A DNA stretch of 64,000 bases from Oceanicola sp. 22II-s10i (GCF_002210105.1 NZ_AQQU01000007.1:209402-273401); one strand, 5' to 3'. Shown: positions 34,799 to 44,658, counted from the stretch's first letter. Numbers and translations: made by a program. Notes: generated by a model from the letters alone, not told the origin.

Positions 34799-35904
34799 AT
34801 TTTGAATTTTCCGACGAAACGCAGGAGATCGCGGGCCAGGGCCGCCGGTTCCTGGCGGGCAAGGACTGTCTGAAGACCGTCCGCGCCTCGCTGTCCGGCG
34901 GCGAGGGCTCGGACGCCGCCCTCTGGCGCGAGATGGCCGATCTGGGCTGGGCCGGTGCGGCAATCCCCGAGGAATACGGCGGGCACGGCATCGGCTACGA
35001 GGCGCTCTGCGCCATCGCCGAGGAACTGGGCCGCTCGCTGGCGCCGGTGCCCTTCGCCGCGACCAACCTCGCCGCCGAGGCGCTGCTGCGCACCGGGTCG
35101 GAAGAGCAGAAACAGGCGTGGCTGCCGAAGATCGCCGCCGGTGAGGCGACGGGCACGCTGGCGCTGAGCGAAGGCAACGGGCCGATCTCCGAGGACGCGG
35201 TGACGGTGCGCTATGCGGACGGCAAGCTGACCGGGACGAAATGGCCGGTCGCGCATGGCGCGACGGCGGATTTCGCGGTCGTCGTGGCGCGCGACCCGGA
35301 CGGGCGCATCGTGCAGGTGCTGGCAGAACTGGGCGACGGCGTGACGCGCACGAAACTCGACAGCATCGACGCCTCGCGCCCGCAGGCACGGCTGGATTTC
35401 GACGGCGCACCCGCGGCTCTGCTGCAATCGAACGAGGATCCCTGGGACGCGACACTTTCGGTCATCGACCGGGCGGCGATCATCACCGCTTTTGAGGAGG
35501 TCGGCGGCGCGCAGGCCTGCCTCGACATGGCCGTCGACTACGCCAAGACCCGCTATGCCTTCGGTCGTCCCATCGGGTCGAACCAGGCGATCAAGCACAA
35601 GCTGGCGGATGTCTTCGTCGCACTCGAACTGGCGCGGTCCAATGCGATGATGGGGGCGCTCGGCCTGCTGTCCGGCGAACAGGACCTCTCGCTGGCCGCC
35701 GCCACCGCGCGGGTGTCCTCGATCCAGGCCTTCGTCACGGCATCGAGCGAGAACATCCAGACCCACGGCGGCATCGGCTTCACGTGGGAGGCGGATCCGC
35801 AGCTGTTCTATCGCCGCGCCAATGCGCTGGCCCTCGGCCTCGGCTCGCAGGATTTCTGGAAAGACCGGCTGATCTCGGCGCTCGAACGCCGTCACGCCGC
35901 GTAA
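34795..35904 (+). CDS. Acyl-CoA dehydrogenase, smaller subunit type
   Basis: A 369-residue acyl-CoA dehydrogenase-fold protein. It opens MNFEFSDETQEIAGQGRRFL and has IPEEYGGHGIG, ALSEGNGP and the FAD contact ENIQTHGGIGFTWEADPQLFYRRA near the C-terminus. The EGT-type catalytic glutamate of MCAD is not present in the usual C-terminal place. Paired small/large dehydrogenases like this form heteromers in steroid side-chain degradation, where only one active site per pair works. The start overlaps the ligase stop (ATGA). Confidence 0.88.
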   Translation: MNFEFSDETQEIAGQGRRFLAGKDCLKTVRASLSGGEGSDAALWREMADLGWAGAAIPEEYGGHGIGYEALCAIAEELGRSLAPVPFAATNLAAEALLRTGSEEQKQAWLPKIAAGEATGTLALSEGNGPISEDAVTVRYADGKLTGTKWPVAHGATADFAVVVARDPDGRIVQVLAELGDGVTRTKLDSIDASRPQARLDFDGAPAALLQSNEDPWDATLSVIDRAAIITAFEEVGGAQACLDMAVDYAKTRYAFGRPIGSNQAIKHKLADVFVALELARSNAMMGALGLLSGEQDLSLAAATARVSSIQAFVTASSENIQTHGGIGFTWEADPQLFYRRANALALGLGSQDFWKDRLISALERRHAA

Positions 35905-35916
35905 GGGAGGATCGAC

Positions 35917-37149
35917 ATGGATCTCGAAGACACCAAGGAAGAAGCCGACTACCGCGCCAGCGTGCGTGCCTTCCTCGACGCCAACGCCGAACCCCGGTCG
36001 CGCTCTGCCGCGCCCGCGCGGTTCTACCAGGTGAACGAGGACCGGCTGAAGATCGCCAAGGCATGGCAGGCCAAGAAGGCCGCCGCCGGGTTCGCGGGCA
36101 TCCGCTGGCCCACCGAATGGGGCGGTCAGGGCCTGTCGGCGATTCACGACGTCATCTACCAGCAGGAGGAAGGCAAATACGCCGTTCCCAAGGGCGTGTT
36201 CGAAATCGGGCTCGGCATGTGCATCCCGACGATGATGGCCTTCGCATCGAAGGAACAGCTTGAACGCTACACGGGCCCGGCGCTGCGGGGCGAGGAGATC
36301 TGGTGCCAGCTCTTCTCCGAACCACATGGCGGGTCGGACCTTGCCGGTCTGCGCACCCGCGCGGTGAAGGACGGCGACGACTGGGTTATCAACGGTCAGA
36401 AGATCTGGACCTCGGGCGCGCATCTGTCCGACTACGGCATCCTCGTCACCCGGACGGATCCCAACGTGCCCAAGCACAAGGGGCTGACGATGTTCTTCAT
36501 CGACATGCACGCCCCCGGTGTCGAGGTGCGGCCGATCCACCAGATGTCCGGCGCCTCGCATTTCAACGAAGTGTTCTTTACCGACCTGCGCATCCCCGAC
36601 GCCCAGCGTCTGGGTGAGGTGGGCGACGGCTGGAAGGTCGCGCTGACCACGCTGATGAACGAACGCCTCGCGGTCGGGGATGAGCCTCGGCCCGACATCG
36701 ATGACCTGTTCGCCTTCGCGCAGAAGTTCGAGCGCAACGGCAAGCCCGCGATCAAGGACCCTGTCGTGCGCGACCGCATCGCGGACTGGTACGCGAAGTC
36801 CAAGGGGATCGAGGCGACCCGCTATCGCACCTTCACCCGTCTCAGCCGTGGCGCGACGCCGGGGCCGGAAGCGTCCATCGGGCGCGTCGTCAACGCGATG
36901 AAGCAGCAGGAGATGGCGCGCTTCGCGCTCGAGATGATGGGCGCGGGCGGCATGGTGTCGGATCCGTCCGTCTCGCAGAACGGCGGCGAGTTCCAGCTGT
37001 CGCTGCTGTCCTCGCCCGGCGCGCGGATCGCGGGCGGCACATCCGAGATCCTGCGCAACATCATCGCGGAGCGTGTCCTCGGCCTGCCCGGCGACGTGCG
37101 GGTGGACAAGGACATGGCGTTCAAGGACGTGCCCTCGGGCCGGGGCTGA
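35917..37149 (+). CDS. Acyl-CoA dehydrogenase, larger subunit type
   Basis: A 410-residue acyl-CoA dehydrogenase. It has RWPTEWGGQGLS, the flavin-side motif FSEPHGGSDLAGLRTRA, and VINGQKIWTSGAHLSDYG. The C-terminus reads GARIAGGTSEILRNIIAERVLGLP, so the MCAD-type Glu of the EGTSQI motif is Gly here. It begins 12 bp after the smaller dehydrogenase gene and is probably its heteromeric partner. Convergent with the antiporter gene 7 bp later. Confidence 0.9.
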   Translation: MDLEDTKEEADYRASVRAFLDANAEPRSRSAAPARFYQVNEDRLKIAKAWQAKKAAAGFAGIRWPTEWGGQGLSAIHDVIYQQEEGKYAVPKGVFEIGLGMCIPTMMAFASKEQLERYTGPALRGEEIWCQLFSEPHGGSDLAGLRTRAVKDGDDWVINGQKIWTSGAHLSDYGILVTRTDPNVPKHKGLTMFFIDMHAPGVEVRPIHQMSGASHFNEVFFTDLRIPDAQRLGEVGDGWKVALTTLMNERLAVGDEPRPDIDDLFAFAQKFERNGKPAIKDPVVRDRIADWYAKSKGIEATRYRTFTRLSRGATPGPEASIGRVVNAMKQQEMARFALEMMGAGGMVSDPSVSQNGGEFQLSLLSSPGARIAGGTSEILRNIIAERVLGLPGDVRVDKDMAFKDVPSGRG

Positions 37150-37156
37150 CCCCGGC

Positions 37157-39025
37157 CTAACCCGCCTTCTTGGTCTCGCTCTCGGCAAGACCCCTCTCGC
37201 GCTCGGTCACGATCTGCCGGGCGCGGTTCATGTAGGCAGTGTTCTGGCGCAGCGGGATCGTCGGATCCCAGAGCGGCGCGAGTTCCAGCAATGCCCGCTT
37301 GTCGTCGTCCACGAATTTGCCCGCCAGCGCCTCGGCCCGCGCGCGGTCGATGCCGAGCGCCTCGAAGGCCGACCGCCCTGCCCTCACCCCGCTGTCGAAG
37401 GTCTCGCGGATGATGTCGCGGCAGCCGGCGAAGTAGAGGTCGTAGACATGGGTCCGGTCGATGGCGCGGGCCAGCACGTGGACATGGGGATAGGTCCGGC
37501 AGACATAGCGGACCAGTTCGGTGATCTTCTCCTTGTCGTCGATGGCCACGACAAAAAGCTTCGCCTTCTCGATCCCCGCCGCCTTGAGCAGGTCCGGCCG
37601 GGTCGCATCGCCGTAGAACACCCGGAACCCGAAGTCCCGCAGCATGTCGAGCTGGGCGCTGGAGTGGTCCAGCACGGTTGTTCGATAGCCCGCATCGGTC
37701 AGCATCCGGTTCACGATCCCGCCCCAGCGACCGTGGCCCGCGATCAGGACGTCGTTGTGTTCCTCGATCAGGTCCGGCTCTCGCTGGTCGCCGGTGGCGA
37801 AACGCGGCGCAATGACCCGGTCGAACAGCACGAACAGACCCGGCGTCAGCAGCATCGACAGCGCCACCACCAGCGACAGCCGGTCGGCGAGGTCTGGAGC
37901 GAAGATGTGGCTCGACACGGCGAAGCTCAGCAGGACGAACCCGAATTCCCCGGCCTGCGCGAGGCCGAGCGCGAAAAGCCAGCGGTCGACGCCCCGGATC
38001 TTCATGACGATCGCGATCCCGAACAGGATCGCAGCCTTGAGCGCCATCAGCCCCAGCGTCGCGCCGAGGATCGGGGCGAGGTTGTCCAGCAGCAGCCCGA
38101 AATCCATCGCCGCGCCGACGGTGATGAAAAAAAGCCCGAGCAGCAGGCCCCGGAACGGGTCGATGTCGCTTTCCAGCTCGTGCCGGTATTCGCTGTTGGC
38201 CAGCATCATCCCGGCAAGGAACGTCCCGAGCGCGGGCGACAGGCCGACCAGCGACATGATCAGCGCGACGGCGACCACGAAGCACAGCGCGGTGGCGAGG
38301 AACAGCTCGCGCAGGCCCGCCATGGCGACGAAGCGGAACATCGGCCGGACGAGGTAGAGCCCCGCCGCCACAACGACCGCAAGTGCCCCCGCCGTGACCA
38401 GCGCGACCTGCCAGCCGGGCAGCCCTTCGACAAGGCTCAGCGACGCGCCGTGCCCCGCTTCGGCCGCGCCATGAGCGGCGTCGGTGGCGTGGGTGTCGAC
38501 AGGGACGGCGCCGGAGATGGCCAGCAGCGGCAGCAGCGCGAGGATCGGGATGACGGCGATGTCCTGGAACAGCAGGACCGAGAACGAACCGCGCCCGCCC
38601 TCAGTCGAGTTCAGGCCCTTTTCGTTAAGCGTCTGCAGCACGATGGCGGTGGATGACATCGTCAGCACCAGCCCCGCCGCCACGGCGAGGCGCCAGTCGA
38701 AGCCCAGCAGGATCATCGCCCCTGCCACGGCCAGCGTCGTCAGGCCCAGTTGCAGCCCGCCCAGCCCCATCAGCCGCCGCCGCATCTGCCAGAGATGGCG
38801 CGGGGCCAGTTCGAGACCGACGAGGAACAGCATCATCACCACGCCGAATTCGGCGAAATGCTGGATGGCGACCACGTCCACCTGGAACCCGGCGAGGATC
38901 GGGCCGATCAGGATCCCCGCGATCAGGTAGCCCAGCACCGACCCCAGCCCCAGCCGTGCGGCGATCGGGACCGAGATGATGCCCGCGCAGAGGAATATGA
39001 ACGCGAGCAGAAGCGTTTCGATCAT
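37157..39025 (-). CDS. CPA2 cation:proton antiporter (KefB/KefC type) with TrkA-N domain
   Basis: A 622-residue inner-membrane protein. About 12 helices (1-395) form the Na+/H+-exchanger fold, with GYLIAGILIGPILAGF and FFITVGAAMDFG. A Rossmann TrkA-N regulatory domain (about 410-530) begins DVLIAGHGRWGGIVNRML. The family performs glutathione-gated or constitutive K+/H+ exchange. There is no KefF/KefG ancillary gene nearby. Length and order are normal. Confidence 0.9.
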   Translation of the reverse strand: MIETLLLAFIFLCAGIISVPIAARLGLGSVLGYLIAGILIGPILAGFQVDVVAIQHFAEFGVVMMLFLVGLELAPRHLWQMRRRLMGLGGLQLGLTTLAVAGAMILLGFDWRLAVAAGLVLTMSSTAIVLQTLNEKGLNSTEGGRGSFSVLLFQDIAVIPILALLPLLAISGAVPVDTHATDAAHGAAEAGHGASLSLVEGLPGWQVALVTAGALAVVVAAGLYLVRPMFRFVAMAGLRELFLATALCFVVAVALIMSLVGLSPALGTFLAGMMLANSEYRHELESDIDPFRGLLLGLFFITVGAAMDFGLLLDNLAPILGATLGLMALKAAILFGIAIVMKIRGVDRWLFALGLAQAGEFGFVLLSFAVSSHIFAPDLADRLSLVVALSMLLTPGLFVLFDRVIAPRFATGDQREPDLIEEHNDVLIAGHGRWGGIVNRMLTDAGYRTTVLDHSSAQLDMLRDFGFRVFYGDATRPDLLKAAGIEKAKLFVVAIDDKEKITELVRYVCRTYPHVHVLARAIDRTHVYDLYFAGCRDIIRETFDSGVRAGRSAFEALGIDRARAEALAGKFVDDDKRALLELAPLWDPTIPLRQNTAYMNRARQIVTERERGLAESETKKAG

Positions 39026-39133
39026 GTCAGCCGTCCCGGACCCGAAGTTGCCGGGAAACGCTAGACCGGAGTCGCGGATGCATCAACAGGCGGCGCGCGC
39101 CCCGACCGGGGCCGCGCCACCGCTGCCTCAGCT

Positions 39134-42100
39134 TCAGGCCGTGGCGGCCCGCAGTTCGCGCGCCAGCCGTTTTTCTTCCTCGACCTTGGGCTTGGAGAAG
39201 CGGGCCAGCAGCAGGTAGGCCACCGGCGTCAGGTAGAGGGTCGAGATCGTGGCCAGCCCCAGCCCGCCGACGATGACCCAGCCAAGCGCCTCGCGCGCCT
39301 CGGCGCCGGCACCCGACGACAGGATCAGCGGCACGCCGCCCAGCACGGTCGAGGTCATGGTCATCATCACCGGGCGCAGACGGATCGTCGACGCCTCGAA
39401 GATCGCCTCGCGCAGATCCTGCCCCTTGTCCCTGAGCTGGTTGGCGAATTCGACTATGAGAATCCCGTTCTTGGCCATGATCCCTATGAGCATGACCAGG
39501 CCGATCTGCGAATAGACGTTCAGCGTCAGCCCGGTCAGCACCAGCGCGATCGCCGCACAGGCAAGGCCGAGCGGGACGGTCGACATGACGACCACCGCCG
39601 AGATGAAGCTTTCGAACTGCGCGGACAGGACGAGGAAGACGACCACGATGGCGAAACCGAAGGTCAGGAACATGCCGGACGAGGTCTGGTCAAGCGTGGC
39701 CGCCTCGGCCAGCGGGACGATACGGTTCTCTTCGGACAGGATCTCGTCCGCCAGCCGCTCCACCTCGACCATCGCACTGCCGAGCGACATGTTCGGCCCG
39801 AGGCCCGCCGAGATCTCGACCGACCGGTTCTGCCCCTCGCGGTTCAGCTCGGGCGCCACGGCCCGTTCGGACAGGCGGATGAAGGTCGACATGGGCACCA
39901 TCTGGCCGTCGGCGGTGCGGATGAAGATATTCTCCAGATCGCCCGGATCGTTGACCGGGTTGGAGCTGGACAGCATCTGGATGTCGAAGCTGGTGTCCTC
40001 GATGAACACCTCGCCCACCGACTGGCCGTCGAGCACGGCGCGCAGCGCCTCGCCCAGACCCGAGATGTCGATCCCCAGGTCCTGCGCCCGCTCGCGGTCG
40101 ATCTCGATGAAAAGCTGCGGCATGGTGGTCTCGTATTCCAGCCGCACCTGCCCGAAATCGGGGTTCTCGGACATGCGCGCGACCAGCGTCTCGGCCACCT
40201 CGGCCAGTTGACCGTAGTTGTTGCCGGTGACGGCGAAGGACAGCCCCCGCCCCGCGCCCCGGATCCCGAGCGAGTTCGGCTGGATGGCAAAGGCCCGCAC
40301 CCCGATGACCGAGAACAGCGCACGGTTGATGTCGCCGACGATGGCGTCCTGACTGCGTTCCCGCTGTTCCCAAGGCGCCAGAGCCATCACCATGAAGCCG
40401 CGCGAGGTGTTGCCGCCGAAGCCGGTGATGGCGAACACGTTCTGTATCTCGCCGCTGTCGCGCAGCGGTTGGATCTTGTCCTCGATCTCGGCCATCTTGC
40501 CGAGCGTGTAGCTCAGCGACACGCCCTGCGGCGCGGTGATCGACAGCAGCGCGATGGAGCGGTCTTCGCGCGGGGTCAGTTCCTGCTTGATGCTGCCGGA
40601 CATGAAATAGGCGGTGACCGCGAACAGCCCCGCGATCAGGATCACGATGAACGGCGCGGCCAGCGCGCCCTTCAGCGTCATCGCATAGAACCCGGCCAGC
40701 CGGTTGCCCAGCCAGACCATCGGTCCGCGCGGGTTCTCGTTCACCGGCTTGGTCAGCAGGCGGCTGGCCAGCACCGGGCACAGCGTCAGCGCGACGACCG
40801 AGGACAACATGACCGCGATGGCCAGCGTGAAGCCGAATTCCCGGAACAGGCCACCGACCTGCCCCGGCAGGAACGACAGCGGGATGAACACGGCGGCCAG
40901 CGTGGCGGTGGTGGTCACGACGGCAAAGAACACCTCCTGCGTGCCCAGCACGGCGGCGGCGCGGGGGCCGACGCCCATGGAGCGGCGGCGGACGATGTTT
41001 TCCAGCACGACGATGGCGTCGTCGACGACCATGCCGGTCGCCAGCACCAGCGCCAGCAGCGTCAGGATATTGACCGAGAAGCCGACGAGGTAGATCGCGG
41101 CCAGCGTGCCGATCAGCGCCACGGGCATCGTCAGCGCGGGGATCAGCGTCGCCCGGAAATCCCGCAGAAACAGGAAGATGATCGCGATCACGATGACCAC
41201 GGCGAGGATCAGCGTCGTCATCACCTCCTTGATCGACCCGTTGATGAAGTTGGCGTCGTCCGAGGTGATGAAGATATCCACGTCATCGGGCAGCGTCTGT
41301 GACAGCTCGGCCACGACGGCCCGCACGTTGGTCGAGATCTCAAGCGTGTTCGACGTCGCCTGACGGATGATGCCGATCCCGATGCCGGTCTTGCCGTTGG
41401 CGCGCAGCACCGTCTCGTTCGGGGCCGGCCCGAGGGAGACGGAGGCAAGGTCGCCCAGCTTGACGTTTTCGGCCACTTCCAGCGCCTCGAACGCCTCGGA
41501 GGTGGCGACCAGAGCCGTGGTGCGGACGTTGATCGTCTGGCGTTCGCCCGACAGGTCGCCCGCGGGCACGTCGAAAGCCACGTTGCGCAGCGCGTTGCGC
41601 AGGTTCGCCAGCGTCAGGCCCCGAGCGGCCATTTCGCGCTGGTCGATGTCGACGCGGAAGATCGGCTCGCGGTCGCCATAGACCTGAAGATCGGCCACGC
41701 CCTCGACCGAGATCAGGCGATCCTCGACCCGGTCGGTGACCAGCTGCGTCAGCTCCTGCGGGGACCGGTTGGACGAGGTGACGGCGATGCGAAGCACCGG
41801 CTGGGCGTTGGCATCGGCCTTGACGATCTGTGGCAGTTCCGCGTTCTCGGGCAGCTGGTTCGATATCCGCGCCATCGCGTCGCGTGTGTCGGTGGCGGCG
41901 ACGTCCAGATCCACGTTGTCGTTGAATTCCAGCGTCACGCGGCTGCGGCCATAGCGCGAGTTGGACGAGATCGTGCGGATGCCGGACACACGACCGACAG
42001 CGCCCTCGACACGGGAGGTGACTTCCTGATCCACCGTTTCGGGCGAAGCGCCCGGATACTGCGTGGTGACGGTGACGACGGGTCGGTCGACGTCGGGCAG

Positions 42101-42490
42101 TTCGCGGATTTCGACACCCGCCAGACCGGCCAGCCCCGCGATGACGATCAGCGAGGACAGCACGATGGCGAGGATCGGGCGCCGCACGAAAAGCGCGGTG
42201 CCGCCGCCGGGGGCTGCCAGTTCCTCTTCTTCTTTCGTATCCTGAAGCACAGGGCTGGACGCCTCGGCCGGTCCGGAAGGCGGCGTCGGCGCCAGCTGCT
42301 CCGGCTCGGGCGTCGGAGTAGGCGCAGGCGTACGGCGGACCACCGCCTCGTCCTCGCCGTCCCAGACGATCAGCGTTTCCTTGGGCTGTTCCGGCGCCTC
42401 CGGCTCCGGTGTCGCCTGGGGCGCTTCTGGCGTGGCGGGGGTGTCGTCCTGAACGGTCCTGCGACCGAGAAGCCGTGACAGCCAGTCCAT
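39134..42490 (-). CDS. RND efflux permease with an unusual N-terminal extension
   Basis: A 1118-residue HAE-type RND drug/proton antiporter. Normal RND sequence starts only at about residue 100 (LFVRRPILAIVLSSLIVIAG). The first 99 residues form a Pro/Glu/Thr-rich cytoplasmic extension (PATPEAPQATPEPEAPEQPK, PAPTPTPEPEQ) with no internal start codon, so it is translated with the rest. Proton-relay aspartates are in GMVVDDAIVVLENI. The periplasmic PN/PC domains and second helix bundle are complete. It is coded just after its adaptor (13-bp gap). No outer-membrane factor lies in the window. Confidence 0.93.
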   Translation of the reverse strand: MDWLSRLLGRRTVQDDTPATPEAPQATPEPEAPEQPKETLIVWDGEDEAVVRRTPAPTPTPEPEQLAPTPPSGPAEASSPVLQDTKEEEELAAPGGGTALFVRRPILAIVLSSLIVIAGLAGLAGVEIRELPDVDRPVVTVTTQYPGASPETVDQEVTSRVEGAVGRVSGIRTISSNSRYGRSRVTLEFNDNVDLDVAATDTRDAMARISNQLPENAELPQIVKADANAQPVLRIAVTSSNRSPQELTQLVTDRVEDRLISVEGVADLQVYGDREPIFRVDIDQREMAARGLTLANLRNALRNVAFDVPAGDLSGERQTINVRTTALVATSEAFEALEVAENVKLGDLASVSLGPAPNETVLRANGKTGIGIGIIRQATSNTLEISTNVRAVVAELSQTLPDDVDIFITSDDANFINGSIKEVMTTLILAVVIVIAIIFLFLRDFRATLIPALTMPVALIGTLAAIYLVGFSVNILTLLALVLATGMVVDDAIVVLENIVRRRSMGVGPRAAAVLGTQEVFFAVVTTTATLAAVFIPLSFLPGQVGGLFREFGFTLAIAVMLSSVVALTLCPVLASRLLTKPVNENPRGPMVWLGNRLAGFYAMTLKGALAAPFIVILIAGLFAVTAYFMSGSIKQELTPREDRSIALLSITAPQGVSLSYTLGKMAEIEDKIQPLRDSGEIQNVFAITGFGGNTSRGFMVMALAPWEQRERSQDAIVGDINRALFSVIGVRAFAIQPNSLGIRGAGRGLSFAVTGNNYGQLAEVAETLVARMSENPDFGQVRLEYETTMPQLFIEIDRERAQDLGIDISGLGEALRAVLDGQSVGEVFIEDTSFDIQMLSSSNPVNDPGDLENIFIRTADGQMVPMSTFIRLSERAVAPELNREGQNRSVEISAGLGPNMSLGSAMVEVERLADEILSEENRIVPLAEAATLDQTSSGMFLTFGFAIVVVFLVLSAQFESFISAVVVMSTVPLGLACAAIALVLTGLTLNVYSQIGLVMLIGIMAKNGILIVEFANQLRDKGQDLREAIFEASTIRLRPVMMTMTSTVLGGVPLILSSGAGAEAREALGWVIVGGLGLATISTLYLTPVAYLLLARFSKPKVEEEKRLARELRAATA

Positions 42491-42503
42491 GTCGATCCCC
42501 GCC

Positions 42504-43682
42504 TTACAGCGTCTGTGCGGACGAACCGCGCGACAGGTTCAGCGCGGCGGCCTGTTCGGCCAGCGACACGGCGGCACCGGGGCGCAGTGTCTGCACCCCT
42601 TCGATCACCACCTTCTCGCCCGGTTCCAGCTTGCCGCTGACCAGCACCCGGTCGGCGTTGCGCTGGCGGATCTCGATGTTCACGCGCACCGCCTTGTCCT
42701 CGCGCACGATCCAGACGAAGGGCCCTTCGCTGGACCACTGCACCGCCAGCGGATCGACGGATGGGTATGTCTCGCCCGGAAAGGCCAGCGTCACGGACAG
42801 CGCCATGCCATCACGCAGCCGGTCGCCTTCGTTGGAGAGCCGCCCGAGCACGCGGATGGTGCGGCTGTTGCGGTCGATGCGGTTGTCGATCGCCGCGACC
42901 TCGCCCTCCAGCGTCACGCCGTTCAGCGCGAGCGGCACAGCCGTCAGCTTCATGCCCGTCGACAGCTTGGCCAGCACCCGCTCGGGCACGCGGAAGTCGA
43001 TCTGGATCTCGCTCCGGTCCGTGATGACGGCCAGCGTGTCCTGATTGGTGATGCGGTCGCCGATCTCGATTTCCAGCAGACCGACCCAGCCCCCGATCGG
43101 CGCCACGATCTCGCGTTGTGCAAGGTCGAACTCAGCCTGCCGGACCGCCAGTTCCGCCGTCCTCAACTGCAGTTCCGCATCCCGCAGGGCCACGGCGGTC
43201 GCGGCACCCGATTGCCTCAACCGGTCCAGCCGGTCCGCATTGTCGCGCGCATCCGCCAGCATCAGCTGGGCCCGATCCAGCGCGATCCGCTCCGCCTCGG
43301 CATCCAGCCGAAAGATCACCTGTCCGGCCTCGACCTGGTGGCCCGCCTCGGCGCCGATCTCGATGATGCTGCCGCTGGCCTCGGCCTTGACCGCGACGGA
43401 CCGGATGGCCCGGCCGTCGCCGATGGCCGAGATGCGGTCATTCAGCGTGCCGGTCCCGACATCCGCCGCCACAACCCGGACCTCGCGCCCGCCGCGCGCC
43501 GCGGGGGCCTGCCCTTCGGCGGCGGTGGCGGGTTCGACACCCAGCAGATCGTAGACGCCCGCCCGTTCAAGCCACCCGTGGGCGGCCGGCACATAGGCGA
43601 TCCAGATCGCGAGGGTCCCGCCCAGCACGATGGCCGCGAGGATGAGTTGGGAAAGGATGGAGCGGATCCACTTCAGCCACAT
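42504..43682 (-). CDS. RND efflux periplasmic adaptor (HlyD family)
   Basis: A 392-residue membrane-fusion protein. An N-terminal helix (ILSQLILAAIVLGGTLAIWIAYV) anchors it, the lipoyl halves surround SVAVKAEASGSIIEIGAEAG and QREIVAPIGGWVG, and a helical hairpin lies between them (about 150-205, AERIALDRAQLMLADARDNA). The beta-barrel and membrane-proximal parts follow. It links the RND permease at 39134 to an outer-membrane channel. No regulator gene is adjacent; the 198-bp upstream gap would hold the promoter. Confidence 0.92.
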   Translation of the reverse strand: MWLKWIRSILSQLILAAIVLGGTLAIWIAYVPAAHGWLERAGVYDLLGVEPATAAEGQAPAARGGREVRVVAADVGTGTLNDRISAIGDGRAIRSVAVKAEASGSIIEIGAEAGHQVEAGQVIFRLDAEAERIALDRAQLMLADARDNADRLDRLRQSGAATAVALRDAELQLRTAELAVRQAEFDLAQREIVAPIGGWVGLLEIEIGDRITNQDTLAVITDRSEIQIDFRVPERVLAKLSTGMKLTAVPLALNGVTLEGEVAAIDNRIDRNSRTIRVLGRLSNEGDRLRDGMALSVTLAFPGETYPSVDPLAVQWSSEGPFVWIVREDKAVRVNIEIRQRNADRVLVSGKLEPGEKVVIEGVQTLRPGAAVSLAEQAAALNLSRGSSAQTL

Positions 43683-43880
43683 TGACGGTCATACCCCATA
43701 GCGTCACCGGGCGGCGCGCATGTCTGTTGGCCCGCTGGACCGCGGGCGATGACAGAGCATAGCACCGGCTGTTTCCAGCGCACCAGAAAGTTAGCGGCGC
43801 GTTCACGTCACTGTGCGCGCAAGTCAGCACGCGGGGGCCTGGTTGTGCACGCAAAGGGTGCAGTCGCGGCGGCGTGGCGG

Positions 43881-44648
43881 TCACATCGGGTGGCTGACCA
43901 CGGTTTCCGTCCCCCATGTGGCGCAGCGCGCGGCCAGCGGGGCAGCCAGCGACCGGTCCGTGAAGAAAGTGTCGATCTCCGACAACGCCGCGATCCGCGC
44001 GGGGGCCGAGCGCTGGAACTTGGAGTGGTCCGCGACGAGGAAGGTCCGGCGCGACTGGCGCAGGATGGTCTGGCTGACGCCGACCTCCTCGATGTCGAAG
44101 TCCAGCATGTCGCCCTCGGCGTCCAGCGCGGAACAGCCGATGACGGCAAGGTCGAACTTGAACTGGGCGATCGTGTCCTCGGCCAGATTGCCGACCAGTC
44201 CGCCGTCGGTGCGGCGCAGGCTGCCCCCGGTCAGCACGATCCGGCAATCGCGGTTGGCCGACAGGATCGTCGCCACGTTGATGTTGTTCGTGACCACCAG
44301 CAGGTTGCGGTGATGGAGCAGTTCCTGCGCCACCGCCTCGGTCGTGGTGCCGATGTTGATGAAGATCGAGATGTCCTCGGGCACCCGCGCCGCGCAGGCG
44401 CGCGCGATGGCGGACTTGGCGCGGCGGTTCAGGGACCGGCGCTCCTCGTAGAGGATGTTCGTGGTGCCGGACGGCAGGATCGCCCCGCCATGCACCCGTT
44501 GCAGGCGTCCGGCATCCGACAGCTCGGACAGGTCGCGGCGGATGGTCTGGAGCGTGACGCCGAAGTGATCGGCCAGCCCCTCGACCGTCACCTTGCCCTC
44601 GCGACGGGCGATTTCGAGGATCTCGGGGTGGCGGATCGTCTGGGACAT
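43881..44648 (-). CDS. glpR: DeoR-family repressor GlpR of the glycerol genes
   Basis: A 255-residue DeoR/GlpR regulator. The N-terminal helix-turn-helix (VTVEGLADHFGVTLQTIRRDLSEL) and the DeoR signature (GRLQRVHGGAI) are followed by the sugar-phosphate-isomerase-like effector domain (FINIGTTTEAVAQELL, LTGGSLRRTDGGLVG). The effector is expected to be glycerol 3-phosphate. It is divergent from glpD, and the 268-bp spacer has three TTCG/CGAA dyads that resemble GlpR sites. Confidence 0.9.
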   Translation of the reverse strand: MSQTIRHPEILEIARREGKVTVEGLADHFGVTLQTIRRDLSELSDAGRLQRVHGGAILPSGTTNILYEERRSLNRRAKSAIARACAARVPEDISIFINIGTTTEAVAQELLHHRNLLVVTNNINVATILSANRDCRIVLTGGSLRRTDGGLVGNLAEDTIAQFKFDLAVIGCSALDAEGDMLDFDIEEVGVSQTILRQSRRTFLVADHSKFQRSAPARIAALSEIDTFFTDRSLAAPLAARCATWGTETVVSHPM

Positions 44649-44658
44649 CTTGGGTATT

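Noticed and set aside
34735..37188. Long minus-strand open frame opposite the two acyl-CoA dehydrogenases
   Set aside because: Both dehydrogenases have complete motifs on the plus strand; the antisense product shows none.
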